Assembly: GCF_024832785.1 (NCBI RefSeq)
Contig: NZ_CP116615.1
Location: 3,472,001 to 3,536,000, forward strand
Length of the DNA stretch: 64,000 nt
Origin: Fontisphaera persica
Lineage (GTDB): Bacteria; Verrucomicrobiota; Verrucomicrobiia; Limisphaerales; Fontisphaeraceae
Direction: 5' to 3'
The notes below the pieces were generated by a model, which had not been told where the DNA came from, did not search any database, and was given only the letters and a program-made list of their open reading frames with translations. Of the stretch, positions 9,016-17,050 are shown piece after piece. The position numbers and the translations under genes are program-made. The number at the start of each line of letters is the position of its first letter. The first letter of the stretch is position 1.

Positions 9016-9534
9016 ATGCGCGCAAAAAAATGGTTCTGGATTGGCGCCATTGCCGCACTGCTGCTGGCGATGGCCACGGTGTGGTGGGTGCGGCGCTTCC
9101 ACCGGTACACGCCGGTGGAGGTGGTGCAAGACCTGCGGGCGGCCATGCAGGTCAAAAACCATCCCCGGCCCGTGGAGCGGTTTCTGGAATTGCGCTACGG
9201 GCCGCTGGACCTGCCCGCCAACCGGCATCGGGCGTTCATGGATTTTTTCAATCCCGGCCATGTGGAAGGCCTGCAAATGCTGACCAGCCGCCTGCCCCCG
9301 GAGCGGCGGCAAACCAACATCCAGGCCATGGCTCAATGGCTGGCCAATTACCGGCAGCAACTTTTGCCGGAAGAAAAGCAAATGCTGGCGGCGTATTTTC
9401 GCACCGAGGAGGGCCGGCGCGCCATTGAGGCCGCCACGGCCAAGTACCTCTCCCAGGATGTCTATTACCGGGCGGAGACGGCGCCGGTAATCCGGGAGTT
9501 GATGACCACCCTGACTTACCTCCAGTCGCCATGA
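9016..9534 (+). CDS. Hypothetical single-TM protein
   Basis: I do not recognise the family. The protein has a short basic N-terminus, one TM helix ([20 protein letters not shown]) and about 140 mostly helical residues outside it. The ATG at 9016 is preferred because GGAG at 9003-9006 gives a well-spaced ribosome site; a GTG at 9001 directly abutting the previous stop is the alternative. Its TGA overlaps the ATG of the following prepilin-like gene, so the two are probably translationally coupled, and the sugar porter may belong to the same transcript. A role linked to the prepilin-like protein is possible but unproven. Confidence 0.7.
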   Translation: MRAKKWFWIGAIAALLLAMATVWWVRRFHRYTPVEVVQDLRAAMQVKNHPRPVERFLELRYGPLDLPANRHRAFMDFFNPGHVEGLQMLTSRLPPERRQTNIQAMAQWLANYRQQLLPEEKQMLAAYFRTEEGRRAIEAATAKYLSQDVYYRAETAPVIRELMTTLTYLQSP

Positions 9535-10094
9535 AATCTTCCCTTCCGCTGCTTCGCGGGGGCCGCCCCGCCTTCACGCTCATCGAGCTGTTGGTGGTGA
9601 TTGCCATCATTGCCATTCTGGCCGCTCTCCTGCTGCCGTCGCTGGGCCGCGCCAAACGTTCGGCGCGCGCCACGGCCTGCCTGAGCCAGTTGCGCCAGAT
9701 GGGGGTGGCGCTGGAACTGTATGTGCAGGAACATGAGGACCGCCTGCCTTCCTGCCCCATGCTGCCCAGCACGGATACCAACCAGACCTCCATCATGGCC
9801 GCCCTGCACCCTTACTTGAAAAACAAGGACATCTGGCGCTGTCCGGAGGATGACTCCATCTTCCCGCGCGAGCAGACCAGCTATGAGTGGAATGCCTTCC
9901 TCAACGGCGCCTCCTATACCCGCCCGGAGACGTGGTCGCCGGTCACCCAGAGCATTGTGCAGACCATTTTCGGAGGGCGCGCCAACACGCCTTTGCTGGG
10001 CGATGCCGGGACGTTTCACGCGGCGGGCGGCAGCGGCCTGGGGAAAAACGCGCTGCTTTTTGATGGGCGCGTGGAGCGCGCCAAACGCCGCTGA
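9531..10094 (+). CDS. Prepilin-type N-terminal cleavage/methylation domain protein
   Basis: The 187-residue protein begins with a basic leader and the type IV pilin/pseudopilin signature, [20 protein letters not shown] from about residue 15, cleaved before Phe and N-methylated in the family. The remainder matches the pseudopilin-like proteins abundant in Verrucomicrobiota and Planctomycetota: a long N-terminal helix ending [22 protein letters not shown], a Cys-containing segment (IWRCPEDD) and a C-terminal [10 protein letters not shown]...[13 protein letters not shown]. These are usually exported to the envelope, with unknown individual functions. It overlaps the previous gene by 4 bp. Confidence 0.88.
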   Translation: MKSSLPLLRGGRPAFTLIELLVVIAIIAILAALLLPSLGRAKRSARATACLSQLRQMGVALELYVQEHEDRLPSCPMLPSTDTNQTSIMAALHPYLKNKDIWRCPEDDSIFPREQTSYEWNAFLNGASYTRPETWSPVTQSIVQTIFGGRANTPLLGDAGTFHAAGGSGLGKNALLFDGRVERAKRR

Positions 10095-10101
10095 GCCGGG
10101 C

Positions 10102-11259
10102 CTACTTGCCCACCCCCATCACAATGACCGCCAAATCAATGATGAACAGCAGCACAATCGTGGCCTCCAGCACCAGCATCCAGCGATTCGTGCGGTCGGC
10201 GTTCAGGAAATGGTAGATTTCGTCCAGGGTCTTGAGTTTGCCGTCCAGCACGCGGTGCCAGTCGGCCAGGTGAAAACGATGGGAGACGGCCTGATAGATG
10301 CGGGCCAGATGCCAGTCGCCGAAAAACTTGGTGATGTTGCTCAATTCATCGTTGAAGCGGGCCAGATCAATCTTTAACTCGCGCAGCTCGCGCATGACCT
10401 GGCTGCGGCTCCGTGTGCCCTGCCCGCTCAAATCGCGATAACTGCGCTCAATGGCATCATCCAACAGGCGGTCGTAAGCCTCCAGTTCGGCCAGTTGCAG
10501 GTTGGCCAGCTCCAAAATGTAAAGCGTTTCCTCAAACTCCTGGGGATTGTCCACCACCAGCGCGGCGTCCCAGTCCACCACCGTCAAATCGTCCTCGTAA
10601 TAACTTAGGTACAGATTGGTGGATTCCTCGGCTTCCTGGGCGGAAAGCGTCTCCTCGTTTGGTTCCTGGGTCAACAAGGCCGCCACCTCCCGCCGGTGCT
10701 GGGCCAGCCAGCTTTCGGCACGGATTTTGCCGCCATCCTCGGCGCAGAGGGGGGACTCCAGGCAAAACACCGTGTAGGCTTCTTCCTCCTCCAGCCGCTC
10801 CACCGGCCGCACGAAGTGCGATTTTAATTCCTCCCGAATTTTTTCGGCCAGTTGCCGCACCTCCGTATAGAGGTCGCCATTGGTGAAGGTCAGGTCGTGG
10901 TATTCCACCAGCTCCTGGAGGTCGGAGACGGCAAACGGCACGCGCACCGACAGACTCATTGCCCCTACGGGAAAGAGTTTGGCGGTTACTTCCAGACGCA
11001 CCGGCCCGTGCGGGCCAATCCTTTCCCACGGCGTCAAACGCACCAGCAGCGGCCGGTGAAGCATCAGGTAGCGCGGACTGCGTTTGCTGGTGTCCACGCA
11101 ATAATCGGCCACGGGCTGGCCGCATAACTGCCGCAGGGCCAAAGGGTTGATATCGTAAGCCAGATCAAAGGCGTACAGGTACACCACCACCCCGCGATAA
11201 CGGGCAGTGGCTGCCGTTGATTTCCGTTCATCCGCCGCCGTCTGCCTCGCTGTGATCAT
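10102..11259 (-). CDS. RMD1/DUF155-like protein with C-terminal TM helix
   Basis: From MITARQTAADE the protein is about 385 residues, largely soluble and helical, with one C-terminal membrane segment (MLVLEATIVLLFIIDLAVIVM). The C-terminal third, FFGDWHLARIYQAVSHRF...LDEIYHFLNADRTNRWMLVLE, has the spacing and character of the RMD1/Sif2 (DUF155) family, where a helical domain ends in a tail anchor. The first half (VVVYLYAFDLAYDI...) is consistent with the strand-rich N-terminal part of that family. Its function in bacteria is unknown. The gene is divergent from the HDOD gene with about 270 bp between starts. An upstream Met at 11328 is an alternative start. Confidence 0.55.
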   Translation of the reverse strand: MITARQTAADERKSTAATARYRGVVVYLYAFDLAYDINPLALRQLCGQPVADYCVDTSKRSPRYLMLHRPLLVRLTPWERIGPHGPVRLEVTAKLFPVGAMSLSVRVPFAVSDLQELVEYHDLTFTNGDLYTEVRQLAEKIREELKSHFVRPVERLEEEEAYTVFCLESPLCAEDGGKIRAESWLAQHRREVAALLTQEPNEETLSAQEAEESTNLYLSYYEDDLTVVDWDAALVVDNPQEFEETLYILELANLQLAELEAYDRLLDDAIERSYRDLSGQGTRSRSQVMRELRELKIDLARFNDELSNITKFFGDWHLARIYQAVSHRFHLADWHRVLDGKLKTLDEIYHFLNADRTNRWMLVLEATIVLLFIIDLAVIVMGVGK

Positions 11260-11533
11260 ATCCCGCACTAAGATACGTCCGTTTCGCCGTGGGGCACAAG
11301 TGGCTTTTATGGAACGTTTTCCCGGCATGAACCGCGGGCGGCCGCCTCATCCCAGCGAATACCCGGCTGTGAAAGCCAAACTCGCGCCAGGGACCTCCTT
11401 ATTCCCGGACCGCTGGAAAGCTCTCAATAGCGGTGGTGTGTCCAGCCCCTCGTTGCCCGGGTGCTGGCAGGTTGGGGAAATCCCAAGAATTAACTCAAGT
11501 CCGGGGCGTGCCCTGCCGATAAACAACCTGAAT

Positions 11534-12445
11534 ATGAGTCAAGTGGCCACCATGAACCGGCTGGCGCCGCTAAGCCGGCAGCAAATCAATGCACGGCTGC
11601 ATTCCTGCCCGCGCCTGCCCTCCTTGAGCACGGTGAACAGCGCGCTCCGGGAGCTGCTGGCGGCGGACCAGAGTTACACCGCGCAAATCAGCGAGGTCAT
11701 CCGGCGTGACCCGAGCTTGACCGCCCGCCTCTTGCGGCTGGTGAACTCCGTGTATTTTGGCCTCAACGTGCCGGTGAACAGCATCGAGGAGGCGGTCTTT
11801 TACCTCGGGTTGCGGCAAATCCGCCAACTGGCCATGGTCACCCCCGTCATCGAGGATTTTCAAAAAATGGCGGGCAACACCGAGTTCCCCTGGCGGGAAT
11901 TCTGGCGGCATTGCATCGGCACAGCCATCATGGCGCGCGAGGTGCTCTCCGCGGTGCGCATGCCCAACGATGAGGCCGATTACGTCGCCGGCCTGGTGCA
12001 TGACGTGGGCAAAATTGTCATGGCCTCGGTTTTTCCCCAGCATTTTGCCGAAATTCACCGCCGGGCGCTCGAGACCAAAGCGCCCCTGCAGGCCTTGGAA
12101 ATCGAGGTGCTGGGGATGGACCATGCGGAATTGGGCGGCCTGTACCTGGAGCAGCACCGCCTGCCGCAAGTAATGATTGAGTCGGCCCGCTTCCACCACT
12201 CACCCGAGCGCGCCAGCCAGCACATCCAAATTGTGGCGGCGGTGCATGTGGCGGACTTGTTGCTGCGGCACGCACAGATTGGAGTCAGCGGCAACTACCA
12301 GAACGTGGCCGCCGAGGCATGGTTTGAAGCGCCCGCCTGGCATCTCCTCTTCCCCAACCAAACCGACAGCGCCAAGGCCATTGCCCGCGCCGGGCTGAAC
12401 CGCAGCCTCGAACGGCTGCCGCTGATTTTGGAAGGATTGGTCTAG
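11534..12445 (+). CDS. HDOD-domain signalling protein
   Basis: This 303-residue protein is nearly all HDOD domain (residues about 10-215): RLPSLSTVNSALRELLAADQS, EVIRRDPSLTARLLRLVNSVYFGL, SIEEAVFYLGLRQIRQLAMV, then the HD-like core GLVHDVGKIVM and MDHAELGGLYLEQHRLP. HDOD domains are HD-GYP relatives that usually lack hydrolase activity and act in two-component and chemosensory regulation. No GGDEF, EAL or receiver domain is attached. The frame is open 109 codons upstream, but that stretch is non-native, and MSQVATMNRL (11534, or Met 11552) fits the family start. A repeat-rich, gene-free region follows. Confidence 0.85.
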   Translation: MSQVATMNRLAPLSRQQINARLHSCPRLPSLSTVNSALRELLAADQSYTAQISEVIRRDPSLTARLLRLVNSVYFGLNVPVNSIEEAVFYLGLRQIRQLAMVTPVIEDFQKMAGNTEFPWREFWRHCIGTAIMAREVLSAVRMPNDEADYVAGLVHDVGKIVMASVFPQHFAEIHRRALETKAPLQALEIEVLGMDHAELGGLYLEQHRLPQVMIESARFHHSPERASQHIQIVAAVHVADLLLRHAQIGVSGNYQNVAAEAWFEAPAWHLLFPNQTDSAKAIARAGLNRSLERLPLILEGLV

Positions 12446-12872
12446 ACCCCGGCACGAGCCGCCTTTCCCCCCAGTGGGGATGGGGAATAGAAGGCAGACG
12501 CCCTGGAGGGCGTCCCGTCATCCTTTGCCTCTCCCGATGGGAGAGGGTAATGCGGCCAGGCCGTTCAGCTTGGGCGGCGCCAGCAGAACGATGGAAGCGC
12601 CCAACGATGGAACGCCTTGACCTGCGCCTTTTTAGCAGACAGCGTTTATTCCCCTCTCTCCTTGGGACAGCGCCATGGAAAGGACGGCCAAAGTCTGTGA
12701 CCGAACTTGGTATATTTCCCTCTCCCCCGGGGAGAAGGTCAGGATGAGGGGGCGTTTTCCCCCTTCGTGCCCTTCGTTTCCTTCTGTTCAAAATCCGTGT
12801 CCATCCGTGTTCATTTACCCCATCGTGGGAAAGGACTATTGTGAAGGTGTGTAGCGCGTGCGTCGGCCTCAT

Positions 12873-12928
12873 GTAGCGCAGGCGTCCCGCCTGCGGGTTC
12901 ACGGAGCCTCCCGGCTCCGTGATTGCAG
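12873..12928 (+). repeat. GTAG-headed double-hairpin repeat, copy 1
   Basis: GTAG is followed by a perfect 8-bp hairpin (CGCAGGCG, loop TCC, CGCCTGCG), then GGTT and a perfect 9-bp hairpin (CACGGAGCC, loop TCCC, GGCTCCGTG). A 5' GTAG before an imperfect palindrome is typical of REP elements mobilised by RAYT/TnpA-REP transposases. Confidence 0.8.
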
Positions 12929-13330
12929 AACTGCCGTCGTCAAACAGACGCCCCAGTAAGCACCAAGCTGCAGTGATACAGCAGATGTCGTAGCTCAGGC
13001 TTCTCTTCTGTAGCGCAGGCGCCTCGTCCCGCAAAGCGGGATTCAGCCTCCGTCCCGCAGGCCAGGGATAGGGCAGAGGTATGTTGTTTTGAGAGATAGC
13101 CGTTTCCCCATCTTACCCCTCGCCCACGTCCAGCAAGCTCGGACGCAGATTAACCCAACGCCCGGTATCATATCCCCTCTCCCCCCGGGAGAGGGCCAGG
13201 GTGAGGGGACCGTTTCAACCCTTCGTTCCCTTCGTTCCCTTCTGTTCAAAATCCGTGTCCATCCGTGTTCCTTTACCCCATCGTGGGAAACAACTAGTGT
13301 GAGGGTGTGTAGCGCGTGCGTCGGCCTCAT

Positions 13331-13386
13331 GTAGCGCAGGCGTCCCGCCTGCGGGTTCACGGAGCCTCCCGGCTCCGTGATTGCAG
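13331..13386 (+). repeat. GTAG-headed double-hairpin repeat, copy 2
   Basis: Identical to copy 1 over all 56 bases. A degenerate partner, GTAGCGCGTGCGTCGGCCTCAT, lies directly upstream, as it does at copies 1 and 3. Confidence 0.8.
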
Positions 13387-13722
13387 AACTGCCGTCGTCA
13401 AACAGACGCTCCAGTAAGCACCAAGCTGCAATGATACAGCAGATGTCGTAGCGCAGCCGTCCCGTCCTTGTAGCGCAGGCGCCTCGTCCCGCAAAGCGGG
13501 ATTCAGCCTGCGTCCCGCAGGCCAAGGGGGGCCAAGAGCAGGATAATCCGCGCAGCTACAATTTCTCCCACTCCCTGAAGGAGAGAGTCAGGGTGAGGGG
13601 ACCGTTTCAACCCTTCGTTTCCTTCGTTTCCTTCTGTTCAAAATCCGTGTCCATCCGTGTTCATTTACCTCATCGTGGGAAACAACTAATGTGAGGGTGT
13701 GTAGCGCAGGCGTCGGCCTCAT

Positions 13723-13778
13723 GTAGCGCAGGCGTCCCGCCTGCGGGTTCACGGAGCCTCCCGGCTCCGTGATTGCAG
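13723..13778 (+). repeat. GTAG-headed double-hairpin repeat, copy 3
   Basis: Identical to copies 1 and 2 through the second hairpin. The sequence after it differs (AATTGCCAAGG instead of AACTGCCGTCG), which places the right edge of the conserved unit at about 13778. Confidence 0.8.
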
Positions 13779-14010
13779 AATTGCCAAGGTCAACCGGACG
13801 CACAGCGACTGCGTCCCGTCCCGCAAAGCGGGAGCGTCCCGCCGAAGTCAACCTCACCCACGTCACCACCTTTTGTATGCGCGCCGCACGTCCCCCTCAA
13901 AACCCTCAACCCCCTGAGTCTTCGCGCCTTTGCGTCTCTGCGTAAATTCAAACTAAATTAACATACCCCGCCCACCGCCGATGCAAGCCGGGCGGTCAGG
14001 AAGAAAAATG

Positions 14011-14285
14011 ATCATGCCGTCCCGACGGGGCTTGAGCGGATTGGTCAGGCCGCTTCTATAAACATACCACCCCGCTGGGGCTGTTTTTTCAGAGCTAATG
14101 ACGGATGGAAATATATTAGGGCAACAGCCCCAAGCCGTTTAGGGTACTCCAAGGCCAGTCCCGTAGGGACGAGTGCTAGTCACGACAGTCCCAAGCCGGT
14201 TAGAAGACTCCCGCCAGCCCCGTAGTGACGACCTGTTTATAGAAAACGTCCCCCCTCCGAATTATTTAGTCCCGTAGGGATAACA
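14011..14285. repeat. CCCGTAGGGA-type palindromic repeats
   Basis: Small palindromes recur in about 270 bp: GTCCCGACGGGGC near 14019, CCCCGCTGGGGC near 14070, GTCCCGTAGGGAC at 14158-14170, GCCCCGTAGTGACG near 14216 and GTCCCGTAGGGA near 14268. They alternate with the shared motif TATAAACA/TTTATAGA and with CCAAGCCG(T/G)TTAG. They differ from the GTAG hairpins in sequence and spacing, so they are a separate family. The flanks are AT-rich and no ORF is present. Confidence 0.65.
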
Positions 14286-14768
14286 TGAAAACAATCCACC
14301 CTCACCTCGGCCTTTTACCACGATGGTGCAGAAGGAAACGGGGTCAGTGCGCCTTGAAGGGGGAAGAGCAACCACGAATGAACACGAATGGACACAAATT
14401 TTGAACAGAAGGAAACAAAGGGAACGAAGAGGGAGAAGAAGCCCCTCACCCTGGCCCTCTCACGGGGAGAGAGAAACACACCAAGTTCGGGCACAGGCTT
14501 TGCCCTCCCTCATCTTGGCCCTCTCCCAAGGGGAGAGGGGAACTGTTAATGGGCCTTGTGGGATTTTCGCCCGCTTTTGCTGGCTGCAGGCCGGGATGAA
14601 GATGAGGGAAACGGCAGCCGCAGCAAAAAACTCATTCATCCTTTGCCCCCCGCCTGCAAGACGCAGGCATTATCCCGCCTTGCGGGACGAGAACATTTGC
14701 GTTGCGGCACAGAAAGGATTGGCGCACGGACTGGTGCTTACATGCGCGTCTGTTTGACTTCGGCAATT

Positions 14769-14824
14769 CTGCAATCACGGAGCCGGGAGGCTCCGTGAAC
14801 CCGCAGGCGGGACGCCTGCGCTAC
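14769..14824 (-). repeat. GTAG-headed double-hairpin repeat, copy 4 (inverted)
   Basis: The reverse complement of 14769-14824 matches copies 1-3. It marks the inverted end of the repeat block; an inverted copy of the cttctgttcaaaat module near 14400 agrees. Confidence 0.8.
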
Positions 14825-15018
14825 ACACCCTCACCCGGGCCCTTTCGCCATGCAAAAGGGGAAATGATACAGTGCGTTGGTTTATCCTCTTATCGTTCTT
14901 TTATGCTCGTGTTGGCAGGACGCGGTTCAGGACGAAGTTAAGGAAAGAGCAGCCGTTGAGGATGGTGATTGAGCAAACACCACCCACCCCGGCTGCGCTA
15001 ACTCCGCTGGCGCCGGTA

Positions 15019-16041
15019 TTATTTGAGGATGGGCGTGAGCACGATATTCCGATACTCCGCCTTGGTGTGGTCGCCCTGCAGGTAAATCGGGCCGGGCCGA
15101 AATTCATCCGACCACAGCGCCCCGCCGGTGCACCCCAGCAAAGGCTCGTTGTCAATAATCTTGGTGCCGTTGAGAATCACGGTCACGTGGCGGTCCACCA
15201 ACGTGATGTCCAGCGTCTGCCATTGCCCGGGCGGGCGCTCGGCGGCCACCTTGGGCGTGATGCGGCTATAGATGGCGCCCATGTTGTGCGAGTCCACCGG
15301 CCGCCCATAAGTTTCCGCCACCTGCACTTCATAGATGCCGCGCAGGTAGATGCCGCTGTTGCCGCCTTTGTCCACCATCACCTCCAGCGTCAAACGGAAG
15401 TCCTCGAATTCTTTTTCTGTGCGCAGGTTGCCGTAGTTTTTGCGTGGCTGGCCTTCCACCTGGACGGGGTTGTTAATGAGCTTGCCGTCCACCACGCTCC
15501 AGCCATTGTCCTTGCCGTGGATGAGCTGCCAGCCCGTCAAATCCTTGCCATTGAACAGCCGGATGGGCTGCCCAAACTTCAACTTGCTCAGGTCCGGTTT
15601 GGGCGGCAGGGGTGGAATGCGCTTGCCGGTGAATGCCGAAGGGCTGCTGACCTTGCCATTGGGCTCTTGGCGGACGATGCTCAAATCCATCTGGTCTCCC
15701 TTCACCTTGGCGGTGATGGTTTCCACGCTTTTCTCGGTGACGTTTTGACCAGTGTTGGGGTCTTTGCGGCGGCGTTCATAAACGCGTGTGAGCACCAGCG
15801 CATCCCCCTCCATTTTGGTGGTGGTCACCGGCACCACACTGCCGCCGCCCCACAGGATGGAGGACTTGAGCTGGCCTTGCTCCTCCACCACGCCCAACCA
15901 GCCCGCCCCGCCGCCGGGGATGGTCAAAGCCCAGCGGCCCAGAAAAGGATTCTCCGCCGCCGGCGCCAGCCAGGTGGAGCAAGCCAACAAACCCGCAGCC
16001 AATAAACTGCGGCCATTCCAGAGGAGGTGGTTGAATTTCAT
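15019..16041 (-). CDS. DUF1080 (3-keto-disaccharide hydrolase-type) exported protein
   Basis: The 340-residue protein starts with a signal peptide (SLLAAGLLACSTWLAPAAE). Residues about 30-140 form a beta-rich region not typical of DUF1080 (GRWALTIPGGGAGWLGVVEE...). The C-terminal 200 residues are a DUF1080 domain: IRLFNGKDLTGWQLI, WSVVDGKLIN, FEDFRLTLEVMVDKGGNSGIYLRGIYEVQV, the QTLDITLVDRHVTVILNG segment and GPIYLQGD, a concanavalin-like sandwich. Members act on oxidised disaccharides or bind glycans. A second DUF1080 gene lies 45 bp upstream on the same strand, so they are likely co-transcribed. Confidence 0.88.
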   Translation of the reverse strand: MKFNHLLWNGRSLLAAGLLACSTWLAPAAENPFLGRWALTIPGGGAGWLGVVEEQGQLKSSILWGGGSVVPVTTTKMEGDALVLTRVYERRRKDPNTGQNVTEKSVETITAKVKGDQMDLSIVRQEPNGKVSSPSAFTGKRIPPLPPKPDLSKLKFGQPIRLFNGKDLTGWQLIHGKDNGWSVVDGKLINNPVQVEGQPRKNYGNLRTEKEFEDFRLTLEVMVDKGGNSGIYLRGIYEVQVAETYGRPVDSHNMGAIYSRITPKVAAERPPGQWQTLDITLVDRHVTVILNGTKIIDNEPLLGCTGGALWSDEFRPGPIYLQGDHTKAEYRNIVLTPILK

Positions 16042-16086
16042 GCGTTGATGTTTTTTCTGTTGCTGCGGTTGGACTCGGCTCCGCGC

Positions 16087-16761
16087 TTACAGCTCCCGAA
16101 TCCGAATATTGCGCCACATGACTTTCAGGCCCGACTCTTTGTGGCCGTGCACTTGCAGCGCAATAAAGCCTTTGGGCGTCATGGCGTCCTTCAAGTCCGC
16201 CGCCGGCACGCCATTAATCCAGGTTTTGATGGAATCCCCCTGGCAGACAATCCGGTAATGATTCCAGTCATTGGTCTTGAAGGCCTTTTGCGCCTCCGGC
16301 TTGTTTTTCAAGTCCTGCAGCCATCCCCGGCGGCCTTCGTCGTAAATCCCGCCGCTCCACGCCCGCGCCGAAGGGTCCACCTCCACCTGATAACCATGCA
16401 CCCGTTTGGCCGGTATCTTGATGGTTTTGCCCTGCCACTCCACAGTGGTTTCCTTGTCAAAACACTGGCTGCGAATCTGGATGCCGGAATTGAGCCGCGA
16501 ATCCACCTTCAATTCCAGCTCCAGTTCAAAATCTCCGTAATCCTTCTGCGTGCACAAGAAGCTGTTGGGTGTCCCCGCCACCGTGGAACCGATGATCACC
16601 CCGTCTTTGACCTCATACAACGCCTTGCCCCCGCGCTGCACCCAGCCGTTCAACGTCTGGCCGTCAAACAAGGCCACCCATGCGCCAGCTTGCGCCGCCT
16701 GCAGGGCCACCAGCCCGGCCGCCAACAACAAACAACCCGCAATCAAACTCCGTTTTCTCAT
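16087..16761 (-). CDS. DUF1080 (3-keto-disaccharide hydrolase-type) exported protein
   Basis: From MRKRSLIAG (16761) this is a 225-residue protein with a signal peptide (LLLAAGLVALQAAQA) and a single DUF1080 domain: WVALFDGQTLNGWVQRGG, YEVKDGVIIGSTV, FELELELKVDSRLNSGIQIRS, VHGYQVEVDPSARAWSGGIYDEG, WNHYRIVCQGDSIKTWING and GFIALQVHGH. It is shorter than its neighbour because it lacks the extra N-terminal region. The pair probably degrades or binds related glycosides in the periplasm. Upstream Met codons (16809 and 16899) are in frame but lack signal-peptide character. Confidence 0.9.
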   Translation of the reverse strand: MRKRSLIAGCLLLAAGLVALQAAQAGAWVALFDGQTLNGWVQRGGKALYEVKDGVIIGSTVAGTPNSFLCTQKDYGDFELELELKVDSRLNSGIQIRSQCFDKETTVEWQGKTIKIPAKRVHGYQVEVDPSARAWSGGIYDEGRRGWLQDLKNKPEAQKAFKTNDWNHYRIVCQGDSIKTWINGVPAADLKDAMTPKGFIALQVHGHKESGLKVMWRNIRIREL

Positions 16762-17050
16762 AATCTGCCTGTTCCCCAGTGGGGTGGTTATGGACTGTTT
16801 GCTTTTCATTATCCCGCCAAAGTCTGCCCGAGGCAACCCTTGGGGGGATGCATGTTGCACTTCAGGATAATGGACGACTCGGCCGCCGCTTGCATTCATC
16901 GGCCGCCGTAGCTCCCCACCAATCCACCGAAAAAGTTGCCCGTGCGCGGCAACACCGTGCCCCCTCTCCGTGGCAGGAGGTTAACGGCAGTGAAGGAATG
17001 GGGAGCAGCTCGGCGGGGCGTGGGGCCGCGCGTCGCCTGCCGGACGCCGC

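Larger units (their letters stand above)
12446..15018. repeat. Gene-free repeat block, 2.6 kb
   Basis: I find no credible gene here. The block is built of reused modules: (a) short palindromic CCTCTCCC...GGGAGAGGGTCAGGGTGAGGG stretches; (b) a module reading cttctgttcaaaatccgtgtc and its continuation, at 12781, 13239, 13631 and inverted near 14400; (c) GTAG-headed double hairpins at 12873, 13331, 13723 and inverted at 14769; (d) a module with the hairpin TCCCGCAAAGCGGGA flanked by CGCAGGC/GCCTGCG halves. Units a-b-c-d recur in the same order with copies 458 and 392 bp apart, showing tandem duplication and divergence. Short ORFs in the block are by-products of the modules. A different repeat type occupies 14011-14285. 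Confidence 0.85.

Noticed and set aside
11207-11533. N-terminal extension of the HDOD gene
   Set aside because: The extra 109 codons overlap the divergent gene's upstream region and show no domain; the family starts at MSQVATMNRL.
12712-13860. Possible CRISPR array
   Set aside because: The repeats are several hundred bases apart, composed of different modules, with no uniform 30-40-nt spacers and no cas gene.
14323-14757. 144-residue ORF containing TTNEHEWTQILNRRKQRERR
   Set aside because: It is the inverted translation of the repeat modules; the same peptide-like string occurs in other frames wherever the module lies.
14872-16005. 377-residue plus-strand ORF
   Set aside because: It is antisense to a clear DUF1080 gene and has low-complexity His/Ala/Pro composition typical of GC-rich shadow frames.
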